Made by a program: the position numbers and the translations under genes. A stretch of DNA of 64,000 bases from Alteromonadaceae bacterium (lineage in GTDB: Bacteria; Pseudomonadota; Gammaproteobacteria; Enterobacterales; Alteromonadaceae), in assembly GCA_014872785.1 (NCBI GenBank), contig WKFJ01000014.1, positions 217,422 through 281,421 on the forward strand, given 5' to 3'. Below, one piece after another: positions 26,954-35,577 of this stretch. The notes beneath the pieces are model-generated. The model worked only from the letters and a program-made list of their open reading frames with translations. It was not told the origin of the DNA and did no database searches. Position 1 is the first letter of the stretch. Each line of letters opens with the position of its first letter.

Positions 26954-27005
26954 GCGCAACAGCCAATAATAGTGAGCATTAATCCAGACTAGAGCTAGTC
27001 TTGAC

Positions 27006-27097
27006 CGGATAAATTTGTTATCGATTGCCTCGAGAATAAAAACGACCCAACGGCTTGCAGAAAAACGACCCGTTGGGTCGATATTAAATTGTTAGGT
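27006..27097 (+). repeat. att-like site at the left end of the cassette array
   Basis: The right box GTTAGGT (27091-27097) fits GTTRRRY exactly. Sequence next to it (TCGATATTAAATT) can pair with GATAAATTTGTTATCGA near 27007-27024, with a degenerate left box. The middle holds two competing hairpins made of CGACCCGTTGGGTCG and CCCAACGG. It could be a decayed attC or an attI-like position. Confidence 0.4.
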
Positions 27098-27112
27098 TTC
27101 AAGGAGAGTGTT

Positions 27113-27460
27113 GTGAAATTGGTTGGCTCTAAAACTGAAAAGGAAATAAGGCTGGAGCTTATAAAAAATACTTCATCCGTATTTTCAAAATCGGTTGAGA
27201 CTCACGTAAAAACCTTCTTTTTAGATAATGACTTGGATACAACTAAAGCCATTGTTTTAGACTCCTTTCCGGATGACAGATTTGTTTATTATTGGTTACT
27301 TATTGATTCTCGGATGGTTGGTAGAGTAGAAGTCGAGCTAGACTGTCCTGAATGTACAGGCATGGATACTTTTACTCTTCTAGAATATCGCCATAAATTA
27401 AGTAAGATCCAACAAATAAAGTTAGCTGTCGCAATGGAGTTATTAGCAACTGAAACCTAA
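27113..27460 (+). CDS. Cassette gene 1, unknown protein
   Basis: The product (about 115 residues) starts at GTG 27113, five to six bases after AAGGAG; the frame is also open from TTG 27089. No signal peptide or membrane segment is present. The sequence includes RFVYYWLLIDSRMVGRVEVE, a small mixed alpha/beta protein with no recognised family. The stop codon overlaps the left box of the following attC site, the tight packing typical of integron cassettes. Confidence 0.6.
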   Translation: MKLVGSKTEKEIRLELIKNTSSVFSKSVETHVKTFFLDNDLDTTKAIVLDSFPDDRFVYYWLLIDSRMVGRVEVELDCPECTGMDTFTLLEYRHKLSKIQQIKLAVAMELLATET

Positions 27461-27555
27461 CAAGAATTTCAAGCGGGACTGCTAACAGTTTGCTCGGTTT
27501 CGCTTCGCTACACATTTTAGCAAACTATTATCAGCCCTTTAAATGGGCGTTATGT
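27455..27555 (+). repeat. attC site of cassette 1
   Basis: The left box is ACCTAAC (27455-27461) and the right box GTTATGT (27549-27555). The arms pair over most of their length, including AGTTTGCT with AGCAAACT in the centre. The end CAGCCCTTTAAATGGGCGTTA closely resembles the Vibrio cholerae repeat (VCR) family. This is the clearest attC in the array. Confidence 0.85.
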
Positions 27556-27578
27556 TTCTCTCGTATAGGGAGTGAAAT

Positions 27579-28094
27579 TTGTTTAAAAAGCTCACACTGC
27601 TACTTTTGTTACTTTGCTTGATCTTAGGAGCGACTGTTGGCTCCTACGTCTATGGTGTGACCGTTGGTCGCGAACTCCAGTTCCTCAACCAGGAAGCAGT
27701 ACTCGCACATAAACTAGCATGGGATATTGATCTAGACTTTAGTGAAAACATTGAACTCACAAGGCTTCAAAAAGAACAAGAGATAAATGAGAAAATAGTC
27801 ACCTTTGGGAAATATATTACCTTAAAACATCCCTCCCCCTTTTTTGAAGAGCTATTTCAAGCCTCAGCAGACTTGTTCAAGACAGTTGTGGAACATAGAC
27901 TCCAGAATCCTGATTATTATGTAGACTCGGGAAAGCCTGCTCCCTACAGCGACAAAGCTTTTGTTCGATTAGAGAACTTATTTAAAACAGATGATTTTGC
28001 AGACGAACATGGAAAAGAGTTCGCTCAAAGAGAACTAGCAAAATACAAACAGGATTCTGAGTACTATCACAGAGCTTTAGAATACTTTAGGTAG
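27579..28094 (+). CDS. Cassette gene 2, membrane-anchored protein
   Basis: A 171-residue product. The start is a TTG at 27579 with AGGGAG seven bases upstream. The N-terminus is a hydrophobic anchor or signal (LLLLLCLILGATVGSYVYG), and the rest is helical and charged (RLQKEQEINEKIVTFGKYI). No family is recognised. It is probably an inner-membrane-tethered periplasmic protein. Confidence 0.6.
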   Translation: MFKKLTLLLLLLCLILGATVGSYVYGVTVGRELQFLNQEAVLAHKLAWDIDLDFSENIELTRLQKEQEINEKIVTFGKYITLKHPSPFFEELFQASADLFKTVVEHRLQNPDYYVDSGKPAPYSDKAFVRLENLFKTDDFADEHGKEFAQRELAKYKQDSEYYHRALEYFR

Positions 28095-28102
28095 ACCACG
28101 AA

Positions 28103-28205
28103 ACATAACAAAAGCAATCAATCTCGGACAAAAACTCGCTGGCACCCCCTCATTCTTCGGGTATTATAGCCAACAAGTTTGTGCCGTTTAATTTAAACGT
28201 TAGCA
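28103..28205 (+). repeat. attC site of cassette 2
   Basis: The left box is ACATAAC (28103-28109) and the right box GTTAGCA (28199-28205). Inner arms such as ACAAA-ACT-CGCTGGC and GCCAACAAGTTTGT pair with unpaired extra bases. The site begins eight bases after the stop of gene 2. Confidence 0.75.
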
Positions 28206-28250
28206 TATTTGGAGACAAACCATCCTATTTTTTCAAAGGGAAAATTCTGC

Positions 28251-29084
28251 ATGGGAAAATATTTTAGAAAAACCAAAGAAGAGCAAAAAAGAATTAACAG
28301 ACATGGAAAGATTGAACGATATGATCTTCCTCCCGAATTTGCAGATACCGATGAAGTCCGTAATTTTTGGGCTAATAATGTAAATGCTGAAAGATTACGC
28401 GGTAAGATAGTATCCGATGCTGAACGTGGTTCGTTTAGATATTTTGCACAAATCGAAGAGCAACGTTTTCGGTCACATCGACATCTTATGCCTTGGATTA
28501 TGGGAATTCCGCCGCAATCCAAAGTTTTGGAGATTGGATGTGGAATTGGATTGGATAGTTTACAGATAGCTAAAATCGGGCACACTTTGACAGCCATTGA
28601 TCTCACTGATGTAGCTGTTGAAACTGCGCGCAAGCGGTTTGATGATTTAGGAATGAATGCGACCTTTAAAGTTGGAGATGCTATGGCTCTTGAGTTTGAC
28701 GATAACACCTTCGATTGTGTCTACTCCTTCGGGGTTTTGCACCATGCACCTGATACAGAAAAAGGAATTAATGAAGCTTTTCGTGTACTAAAACCTGGAG
28801 GGGAAGCGCGAATTATGTTGTATAACCGACACTCGCTTAACGAGTTGGTGCATCGAATAACAGGCATACCATTCGAGGAACGTGATGAACTATGTCCAGT
28901 TGTGCGGCGTTATACGGTAAACGAGGTAATGCAACTGTTCAATAATTTTTCTTCGGTTCAAATAAACCGTGATTTTCTTTTTGGCGAAGGTTACGGAGTC
29001 CTATTCAAATTTATACCACGATGGTTATACGATACCCTATCACGATATCTTGGTTGGCATTTGATGATTATAGCAAAAAAATAA
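28251..29084 (+). CDS. Cassette gene 3, class I SAM methyltransferase
   Basis: A 277-residue cytoplasmic methyltransferase. Motif I is VLEIGCGIGLDSLQIA, the acidic loop is LTAIDLTDVAV, and the motif region FDCVYSFGVLHHAPD is followed by VLKPGGEARIML. This is the Methyltransf_11 pattern. The start is at ATG 28251 behind AAAGGGA. The N-terminal ~60 residues (KTKEEQKRINRHGKIERYDL) may set the substrate, which is unknown. It lies between attC-like sites, so it is an apparent cassette payload. Confidence 0.8.
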   Translation: MGKYFRKTKEEQKRINRHGKIERYDLPPEFADTDEVRNFWANNVNAERLRGKIVSDAERGSFRYFAQIEEQRFRSHRHLMPWIMGIPPQSKVLEIGCGIGLDSLQIAKIGHTLTAIDLTDVAVETARKRFDDLGMNATFKVGDAMALEFDDNTFDCVYSFGVLHHAPDTEKGINEAFRVLKPGGEARIMLYNRHSLNELVHRITGIPFEERDELCPVVRRYTVNEVMQLFNNFSSVQINRDFLFGEGYGVLFKFIPRWLYDTLSRYLGWHLMIIAKK

Positions 29085-29087
29085 ATT

Positions 29088-29169
29088 GAGATAATTGGGG
29101 AAAATTGACTGCTTACATGGCGCTTCACCGGAGCGCAAAAAAACGCGCCCGGTGAACTTTCCGTTATAA
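29088..29169 (+). repeat. Degenerate attC-like hairpin of cassette 3
   Basis: TTCACCGG (29124-29131) and CCGGTGAA (29149-29156) form a perfect stem. Outside it GGGGAAAATTG and ACTTTCCG pair partly, and the right box is GTTATAA. The left box (GATAATT) departs from the consensus, so the site may be decayed. It could also act as a hairpin terminator. Confidence 0.5.
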
Positions 29170-29189
29170 CCAGAATTTGGAAACTGTTT

Positions 29190-29941
29190 ATGGAAGCACC
29201 TTTTTATAATTTGATTATTTTTTTCTGGATAATTGCGTTTGCGGCCACTTCTTTTTCTCAATCGGCTGGCGCAATATCAATGATGTAGCCCCGAAAGAGA
29301 TTCATGTCACCGTTGATAGATTCCAAAAGTCTAGTTGGAGTCTTGGGGTAGGAGACAAGAGAATCAATGGTTCGGATTTTGTTGTTTCTAACTGGGCAAA
29401 CACCCATAACCACATTGTTGTCTTAGACGGCATTCTAGGTGTGATAATAGAAGATTCAGCATCAGAAAAAATACTTAAAAGCGAAGTAGAAAAAATATTA
29501 ACAAATGATTTTAATCTTCAGCTTTTATTGAAGAGCAAGATTGAAAACGGTCAGGACTTCAATAATCTTGTTGGTGGCATCGGAAAAACTACCGTGAAGA
29601 GGAAATATTCATTAGTCCTTCAATCATATTCGCTTATTTATGCAAACGAAGATGGAGTAATATTTAATCCTCAAATATTGGCAAAATTATTTGATGAAAA
29701 TAATAACCTTATATGGTCATCAGTTTACGGAGAAATGAGCGATAGAAAGAAGTGGGCTGGTGAAGGCAACTCATGGAACCTAGCTTCTGTTGATGCAATG
29801 CTAAATGAAATTTATGAGCTTTTAATTTTGGATATAAAAGCGAACATGAACGGCTTTGAGAACGAGTTTCAAAGACAAAGAGAGAAAAAAATTATCGAAA
29901 AAATTATAGAAGGTATAGAAATAACGCTACCTGAATTTTGA
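29190..29941 (+). pseudogene. Cassette gene 4, apparently frameshifted exported protein
   Basis: ATG 29190 opens 32 codons that look like a signal peptide (LIIFFWIIAFAATSFS) and then stop at TAG 29286. Another frame of the same strand is open from about 29210 to TGA 29939-29941 with protein-like content throughout (NINDVAPKEIHVTVDRF, ILGVIIEDSASEK) and no ATG. The only standard start in it is a GTG at 29441. Joining the frames needs a -1 shift; a T TTT TTC heptamer lies at 29219-29225 and another T-run near 29246. The gene may be broken, wrongly read in a homopolymer, or frameshifted on purpose. The C-terminal part is unrecognised. Confidence 0.55.
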
Positions 29942-30031
29942 CATAACAAGCGCATTAACACTCGCTGTGCTCGATGGGGACAAAAACACGTAGGCTCCCC
30001 TCGCTTCGCTCGGTATTAGAGCTCGTTATGT
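29941..30031 (+). repeat. attC site of cassette 4
   Basis: The left box is ACATAAC (29941-29947) and the right box GTTATGT (30025-30031), exact reverse complements. Inner arms AAGCGCATTAA and TTAGAGCTC pair with mismatches. It begins on the last base of the preceding stop codon. A GTTAGCC at 30036-30042 is a second possible right box. Confidence 0.8.
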
Positions 30032-30061
30032 TGGTGTTAGCCACAAGTAGGAGATCGAACC

Positions 30062-30658
30062 TTGTTCGGGTTATTCAAGAAAAAGGAAAAGAACGTAAAG
30101 GTTAAGCCAGAATTTATTGTGGTCACAATTAACGCTCGTATTCTGCCGATGCACAGAGGTGAAATATACGGAGATCCTCTTGACGAAATTCTCTCAAAAA
30201 ACTCTATCGGTGAGGTTTCTGGTGGTGGCACTCTTAAATCCCAATCTGGTGAGATCGAGTATTGTGATGTAGAAATTCAGGTCAACAATTCAAGTAACGA
30301 TACTGTCGAATTAATTAGAACATCACTTGAAGAGATAGGCGTACCTAAAGGGTCAAAAATCAAAGTAGAAGCCACTGACTCCGAAATTAAGTTTGGCACT
30401 TTAGAAGGGCTAGCAATTTCCTTAAATGGTACCGATTTGGACGACGAGGTATACGCAAACAGCGACTCCAATTATGTTTACAGTGAGCTTGATCGGCTTA
30501 CGCAAGGTAATGGCAAGGTCTACAGTTACTGGCAAGGTTCAACCGAAACTGCTTTTTATTTGTACGGCACTTCGTTTTCTCAAATGAAATCACAAATATC
30601 GGAGTTAGTTAATAACTATCCTCTGTGCCAAAAATGCAGAATTGAACAAATCGCATAA
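30062..30658 (+). CDS. Cassette gene 5, unknown cytoplasmic protein
   Basis: A 198-residue product starting at TTG 30062, with AGGAGA seven bases upstream. It opens FGLFKKKEKNVKVKPEFIVV and has a mixed alpha/beta composition with no membrane segment. The C-terminal part has YVYSELDRLTQGNGKVYSYW and ends in a CxxC-like pair (CQKC). No family is recognised. Two repeated-looking halves with acidic loops suggest a small enzyme or immunity-type protein, but this is not supported further. Confidence 0.6.
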   Translation: MFGLFKKKEKNVKVKPEFIVVTINARILPMHRGEIYGDPLDEILSKNSIGEVSGGGTLKSQSGEIEYCDVEIQVNNSSNDTVELIRTSLEEIGVPKGSKIKVEATDSEIKFGTLEGLAISLNGTDLDDEVYANSDSNYVYSELDRLTQGNGKVYSYWQGSTETAFYLYGTSFSQMKSQISELVNNYPLCQKCRIEQIA

Positions 30659-30662
30659 ATAT

Positions 30663-30764
30663 CGCTAACAAGGTAAATCAAACATGGACAAATACTCGCT
30701 GATTCCGCTCGTGCATCGCAAATAATAGCCAGCAATTAACCGCCCTTTATTGCGGCCGTTATTC
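30663..30764 (+). repeat. attC-like site of cassette 5
   Basis: The left box is CGCTAAC (30663-30669) and the right box GTTATTC (30758-30764). The right end CCGCCCTTTATTGCGGCCGTTA is VCR-like. Pairing of the long arms is weaker than in the other sites. Confidence 0.55.
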
Positions 30765-30841
30765 GATTGACGTAGTAATATCTGATTCCATAGTTGGAGC
30801 GGGGCAATATGGCGTTGTTTTGCATCAAAAGGAATTATTGA

Positions 30842-31228
30842 TTGAAGTTAGAAAACTATTGGCTATTTGCACTAGGTGCATTGTTCATGGGACTCGTTTT
30901 TGTTGGGCAGGTGTACTATCGTCCATGGGTAGTTGAAAACGCATTAGATGATTTTGGTTTGGCAAATTACTGGCCAAGCTTATTTGGTTGTTTTTGTGCG
31001 ATATTTTTTGCCACTTCTTTTGTGAAGAAACGAGAACTAATTAGATGTAGTTTTTGGACTGGTGTTGGCTGCGCAGTATACGAAATCTTGCAACCAATGC
31101 TTGGGACTGGAGTGTTTGATTGGGCTGATTTAGTTGCAGTTTGTTTAGCAGGTACTGCGTGCTCGCTAGGATTGCTAGTTAAATCAAGAATGTCACAGTC
31201 GATCAGTGACAGGAAGAAGGTAGGTTGA
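30842..31228 (+). CDS. Cassette gene 6, small membrane protein
   Basis: A 128-residue product starting at TTG 30842 behind AAAAGGAA. About three to four membrane segments are visible (LFALGALFMGLVFVGQVYY, PSLFGCFCAIFFATSF, FWTGVGCAVYEIL, LVAVCLAGTACSLGLLV). The block around GVFDWADLVAV recalls VanZ-like small membrane proteins, but the match is not firm. It is the last gene of the array. Confidence 0.6.
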   Translation: MKLENYWLFALGALFMGLVFVGQVYYRPWVVENALDDFGLANYWPSLFGCFCAIFFATSFVKKRELIRCSFWTGVGCAVYEILQPMLGTGVFDWADLVAVCLAGTACSLGLLVKSRMSQSISDRKKVG

Positions 31229-31241
31229 TACTACAATGGCA

Positions 31242-31294
31242 GTTTCGATGGGAATGGGCGATCTGCACATCCTGTACACATCACCCACCGAAAC
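31242..31294 (+). repeat. Long hairpin at the right end of the array
   Basis: GTTTCGATGGG (31242-31252) pairs with CCCACCGAAAC (31284-31294) at 10 of 11 positions, and pairing continues weakly outside (TACTACAA with TTGTTGT-like sequence). It may be the decayed terminal attC of cassette 6, or a terminator for the convergent EF-hand gene. Confidence 0.5.
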
Positions 31295-31330
31295 ACAACA
31301 ACTAGGTATAAGGGACCAATTAATTAGACA

Positions 31331-31966
31331 TTAAACAATGTCTTCTTCTTCCAGTTCTTCAATACATTCGCGTACCGCCTGGCGCGTGGCTTTGCGGCTT
31401 TCACCAGCAGCTTGTACTTCTTCGAATGTAATTAAACCGTCTTCGTCCGCGTCAATGCTATCAAACGCATCCGTTTTTTTGCTCAGTGCGCTTGCTTGCG
31501 CTTCTTCTAAGTCAATAAATCCATCGCCTGAGGTGTCTACTGCGTTGAAACGATCTTCTGGCGACTGAAACTTATCTGCATCAGGTACAACAATGCTGTC
31601 ATCTTCTGCGGCCAAATCCGCTACACAGGCAATAATGTCTTCTGCAATGTCAGAGTAGTCCGCGGCGGCTTCGCCATTGCGACGTGTCGTTGCTTCTTCT
31701 AGGCTTAATAAACCGTCTTCATCGCTGTCTTTACGAGTGAATCGACGTTCGGTGTTTTCAGCGACATTCGCTGTGAATTCGTCTAACGATAAAACCGCAT
31801 CGCCATTGGTATCTAGGTTATTAAATCTTTGTTCTGCGCGCTGCTCGCCGTCTCTGTCACCGCGTTTGCCACCTTTGGCATGAACTGCTGCGCTTGCGAT
31901 TAGTGACGTGATCAATAATGAACCGACTAATACTGCGACTTTTGACTTGTTATGTACCTTGAACAT
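31331..31966 (-). CDS. Exported EF-hand calcium-binding protein
   Basis: A 211-residue protein with a signal peptide (VAVLVGSLLITSLIASAAVHA). There are four EF-hand loops: DTNGDAVLSLDE, DSDEDGLLSLEE, DTSGDGFIDLEE and DADEDGLITFEE, arranged as two pairs separated by an acidic linker that carries one Cys. Another Cys lies near the C-terminus. It probably buffers or senses calcium in the periplasm. It stands alone and is divergent from murJ. Confidence 0.85.
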   Translation of the reverse strand: MFKVHNKSKVAVLVGSLLITSLIASAAVHAKGGKRGDRDGEQRAEQRFNNLDTNGDAVLSLDEFTANVAENTERRFTRKDSDEDGLLSLEEATTRRNGEAAADYSDIAEDIIACVADLAAEDDSIVVPDADKFQSPEDRFNAVDTSGDGFIDLEEAQASALSKKTDAFDSIDADEDGLITFEEVQAAGESRKATRQAVRECIEELEEEDIV

Positions 31967-32148
31967 ACTACTCTCCAGTTGGGTTAAATGTTGAGCGTGC
32001 TAAGATAATGTTGTGCTTAGCAATACTCTTGTTTCAGTGTCTAAAACGGACTCAGGACGGAGGCGTTGACAAAAAAATAAAAAAAATCTGATTTATTTTT
32101 TAAGTAGCTGATTTATTGCATAATAATAAAAAATGTACGGAACCTCCT

Positions 32149-33717
32149 TTGTCTAAAAAATTACTTAAATCTGGCGCCATTGTTTCCATTATGACCTTTG
32201 TGTCTCGTATTTTGGGGCTGGTTCGCGACGTGGTTATCGCCAATGTTATGGGCGCAGGGGTGGCTGCCGATGTATTCTTTTTTGCCAACAAAATTCCTAA
32301 CTTTCTACGACGTTTATTTGCTGAAGGGGCGTTTGCCCAGGCGTTTGTACCGGTATTGGCGGAAGTTCAAAACGAAAACGACCAACAAAGCTTAAGGCTT
32401 TTTATTGCCCGGGTTGCAGGCACGCTTGGGGTCATAGTTACCTTGGTGACAATATTAGGTGTTATCGGCTCTCCAATACTGGTGGCCCTGTTCGGAACCG
32501 GTTGGTTTTGGGATTATCTCAACGATGGTGAGCAGGCCGATAAGTTTGTAATGGCATCTGCCATGCTCAAGATTACTTTTCCCTATCTATGGTTTGTCAC
32601 GCTAGTCGGTCTGTCTGGCGCTATTCTCAATACCTTAAACAAGTTCGCCGTAGCGGCTTTTACACCAGTGCTTCTGAATGTTGTGATTATTGCCAGCGTC
32701 ATTTACTTGTCTCCTTACCTTGAGGCGCCAGCGTTTGCGCTCGCTTGGGGGGTGTTTTTGGGCGGGCTGGTACAACTTCTATTTCAGTTGCCATTTTTGT
32801 GGCGAGCGGGCGTATTAGTAAAACCTCGCTGGGGCTGGAAAGATGAGAAGGTCACTAAAGTTCGCACCTTAATAATACCGGCATTGTTTGGCGTTTCAGT
32901 GGGGCAAATAAACTTACTACTGGATACCGTGATTGCCAGTATGCTAGTGACGGGGTCAATTTCCTGGCTGTATTATTCAGACCGATTGATGGAGTTTCCA
33001 CTAGGTTTGTTTGGGGTGGCAATCGCTACGGTTATTCTGCCAACCTTGTCGAAAAACTTTGTCAAAAATGACCAAGCACAGTTTCAAAATAATATGGACT
33101 GGGCGCTTAGAATGGTAATGCTGTTGGGCGTGCCTGCGGCGGTTGGTTTAGGACTGCTAGCGGAAGAACTCCTGTTAGTCATTTTTCAGCGCGGCGAATT
33201 TACTAACGAAACTGCTTACCTGGCGTCTCTATCGCTATTGGCCTACGCGTTTGGTTTACTCAATTTTATGTTGGTAAAAGTGTTAGCGCCGGGCTTTTTC
33301 TCAAGGCAAGATACTAAAACGCCTGTGCGCTTTGCCATTTGGAGCATGATCTCAAATATGGTGTTCAATATTATTTGGGTACTCATTTTGGGGTATGACT
33401 ATGGCTATATTGGATTAGCTATCGCTACCGCGATGTCGTCTTTTGTGAATGTGGCATTGCTTTATCAACGGTTGCACAAAGACGGCGTTTATCGAATAAG
33501 CCGTTACAGTGCGTTGTTTATTGTCAGGATAGCGATAGCCGTTTGTGCAATGGCATTTGTGGTTATTTATCTCAATAAAAGCCAGGCGGATTGGTATGCA
33601 TGGCAGTTTGAGCAACGCTCGATACATTTGGCGTTGTTGCTCGGTGCCGCAATGCTCACCTATTTTACAGTACTTGTGACACTGGGACTGCGTCCGAGAC
33701 ATTTAAAATCGAGCTAA
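32149..33717 (+). CDS. murJ: Lipid II flippase MurJ
   Basis: A 522-residue inner-membrane protein of the MOP/MVF superfamily that flips lipid II for peptidoglycan synthesis. About 14 membrane segments are visible. The signature start LLKSGAIVSIMTFVSRILGL is followed by VRDVVIANVMGAGVAADVFF and IPNFLRRLFAEGAFAQAFVP, all near-universal in MurJ. The start is placed at TTG 32149 behind GGAA; the frame is also open from TTG 32116. In many gammaproteobacteria murJ directly precedes ribF, but here an amidohydrolase gene on the opposite strand separates them. Confidence 0.95.
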   Translation: MSKKLLKSGAIVSIMTFVSRILGLVRDVVIANVMGAGVAADVFFFANKIPNFLRRLFAEGAFAQAFVPVLAEVQNENDQQSLRLFIARVAGTLGVIVTLVTILGVIGSPILVALFGTGWFWDYLNDGEQADKFVMASAMLKITFPYLWFVTLVGLSGAILNTLNKFAVAAFTPVLLNVVIIASVIYLSPYLEAPAFALAWGVFLGGLVQLLFQLPFLWRAGVLVKPRWGWKDEKVTKVRTLIIPALFGVSVGQINLLLDTVIASMLVTGSISWLYYSDRLMEFPLGLFGVAIATVILPTLSKNFVKNDQAQFQNNMDWALRMVMLLGVPAAVGLGLLAEELLLVIFQRGEFTNETAYLASLSLLAYAFGLLNFMLVKVLAPGFFSRQDTKTPVRFAIWSMISNMVFNIIWVLILGYDYGYIGLAIATAMSSFVNVALLYQRLHKDGVYRISRYSALFIVRIAIAVCAMAFVVIYLNKSQADWYAWQFEQRSIHLALLLGAAMLTYFTVLVTLGLRPRHLKSS

Positions 33718-33735
33718 TTAACCACAAAGTTGTTG

Positions 33736-33758
33736 CTGACTACTCCGTTCGTAGTCAG
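33736..33758. terminator. Weak hairpin between murJ and the amidohydrolase
   Basis: CTGACTAC and GTAGTCAG pair perfectly around a 7-nt loop in the convergent gap. No T-run follows, so it is only a candidate terminator. Confidence 0.4.
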
Positions 33759-33759
33759 G

Positions 33760-35328
33760 CTAGTCAGCCGTTTTGGCTTGAATGACCATCTCTCGCACAT
33801 CTTTGAGTAAGGCTTGCGCGTCATACATGATTCCGTCTTTAATGGTATATCTGACACCTGAGGTGCGCATGGGGCGATTATTGTCATCCAATTTGAAATG
33901 CCCCGTTCCATAGAGTACTTTAAAGTTCTTTAACGGATTTTCTTTAACTATGACCATGTCAGCCTTTTTACCCGGTAATAGCGAACCAATCATGTGATCT
34001 AAGCCCAATGCTTCTGCGCCGTTTATCGTCGCAGCGTCTATTACTTCCAGTGGGTTAAACCCAGCTTCTTGTAGTAATTCAAGTTCTCGAATGTAGCCAA
34101 AACCATAAATTTTGAAGATGTAACCTGAATCTGACCCGGTGGTGACACGGCCTCCATGATTTTTATAGTCGTTGAGAAATTGCATCCACAGCTTGTAGTT
34201 TTGTTTCCAGGCAATTTCATCTGCGGTTGTCCAGTCAAACCAATAAGACCCGTGTGCATAACGAGAAGGTTGGAAGAATTCCCACAGGGTAGGAAGCGTA
34301 TATTGGCGATGCCAATCGGCATTCATTTCACGCATCAAGTCTCTGCTGGCTTCGTAAATGGTCATGGTGGGGTTGATGGTGAAATCTAAGGCAATTAATT
34401 CATCGCGCACATTGCGCCATTTTTCGCTGCCGGGTTTGGCCGCTTGTGCCCACAACCGGCCAGCCTCACCAAAACGGTCTTGTTCATTGTGGTAGACATA
34501 TTCGGGTGAATAATTTTGAATGATTTGGTTTTCAAATAGGGCTTCCGGTAATCCGTACCAGTGTTCCATGGTTCCCAGTCCCAAACGTGCCGAATCGATA
34601 ACATTCATGCTAACTACATTGAGTTGTGCATGGTGCATCATAGTTCCTAACTGCTGTTTTTGGGCTTCGTCTAACGCCGCTTCCATAATCGCCTTGGGCG
34701 CACCAAAAAATTTAATTCCAGCAGCGCCTTTTTGTTTGATTTGTTGCACCCATCTTCGCGCCGCTTCGGGCGAGCCCATAAACTCTTTTGCCCCTTGCCC
34801 AAAACCCACATAGGGAATGATTCTCGGCGCGGCAATTTCATTGTTGTTGGATTGCTCAACTTGCGGCAACACCCAATCTAAACCGTTAAACGAGCCGGGC
34901 TCTCTGACCGTAGTAATGCCATGAGCTAGCCATAGTTTAAATACGTACTCTGCCGGTATGTTGTCAGCCGAACCGCCGATATGACCGTGCATATCCACAA
35001 AACCGGGTAATACATAGTGGCCACTGATATCTATGACTTTGTCATTTGCGCCGGCAACCGGACGCTTGTTGTCTAAAATTGGAACGCCTGGATTCCCTAC
35101 CACCACAATGCGTTCGATTACATCATTTTTTATTACTATGTCGGCAGGACCTTGCGCCGGTGCACCTTCACCATTGACGATATAAGCTCCGCGCAGAATT
35201 AGGCGTTCATAGGGGCCATCACCTCGCTCACGAGCCGGAGCCGTAACACCGGGTTCTCCAGCGTTTACCGTGAAACTGAGGTTAAGAACAGCGATTAGCG
35301 AGACGATACTGCGATGAAGTAATTTCAT
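33760..35328 (-). CDS. Exported metal-dependent amidohydrolase
   Basis: A 522-residue protein with a signal peptide (SIVSLIAVLNLSFTVNA). Amidohydrolase-superfamily signatures are LPGFVDMHGHIGG (first two His ligands), AAGIKFFGAP (possible bridging Lys), MMHHAQ and GTMEHWYG (His ligands) and TGSDSGY (Asp). The chain ends in the family's LPGKKADMVIVKENPL. It probably hydrolyses imidazolone-, dipeptide- or carbamate-type bonds in the periplasm; the substrate is unknown. Its position, antisense between murJ and ribF, looks like a later insertion. Confidence 0.85.
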   Translation of the reverse strand: MKLLHRSIVSLIAVLNLSFTVNAGEPGVTAPARERGDGPYERLILRGAYIVNGEGAPAQGPADIVIKNDVIERIVVVGNPGVPILDNKRPVAGANDKVIDISGHYVLPGFVDMHGHIGGSADNIPAEYVFKLWLAHGITTVREPGSFNGLDWVLPQVEQSNNNEIAAPRIIPYVGFGQGAKEFMGSPEAARRWVQQIKQKGAAGIKFFGAPKAIMEAALDEAQKQQLGTMMHHAQLNVVSMNVIDSARLGLGTMEHWYGLPEALFENQIIQNYSPEYVYHNEQDRFGEAGRLWAQAAKPGSEKWRNVRDELIALDFTINPTMTIYEASRDLMREMNADWHRQYTLPTLWEFFQPSRYAHGSYWFDWTTADEIAWKQNYKLWMQFLNDYKNHGGRVTTGSDSGYIFKIYGFGYIRELELLQEAGFNPLEVIDAATINGAEALGLDHMIGSLLPGKKADMVIVKENPLKNFKVLYGTGHFKLDDNNRPMRTSGVRYTIKDGIMYDAQALLKDVREMVIQAKTAD

Positions 35329-35577
35329 AGAGCTAGATTTTCTGTGGTTTCTGGAAACTACATCAATACTAGCAAATTTTTTCTAAATTGCTGATTTAGA
35401 TATTTATTTCAGTCTTAAAGGAGCAGTAATTTAAACAACAAAATGCGTAAAATTGACCATGTCGCGTATTTTTTACCAATATGCTTCGGTTTTTGGCTGA
35501 TTATAGGCAACAGGTTCGTTATAATCCGTGGGTTTTGTCACCAAATTGAATTTTTACACTGCGGATTGGGGTTAGGC

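Noticed and set aside
28193..28708. 171-codon minus-strand ORF inside the cassette methyltransferase
   Set aside because: The plus strand encodes clear SAM-methyltransferase motifs there, so the minus frame is a shadow.
35443..35577. N-terminal extension of RibF
   Set aside because: The extension is hydrophobic and absent from the family; the conserved N-terminus begins at TTG 35578 and the region looks like promoter and leader.
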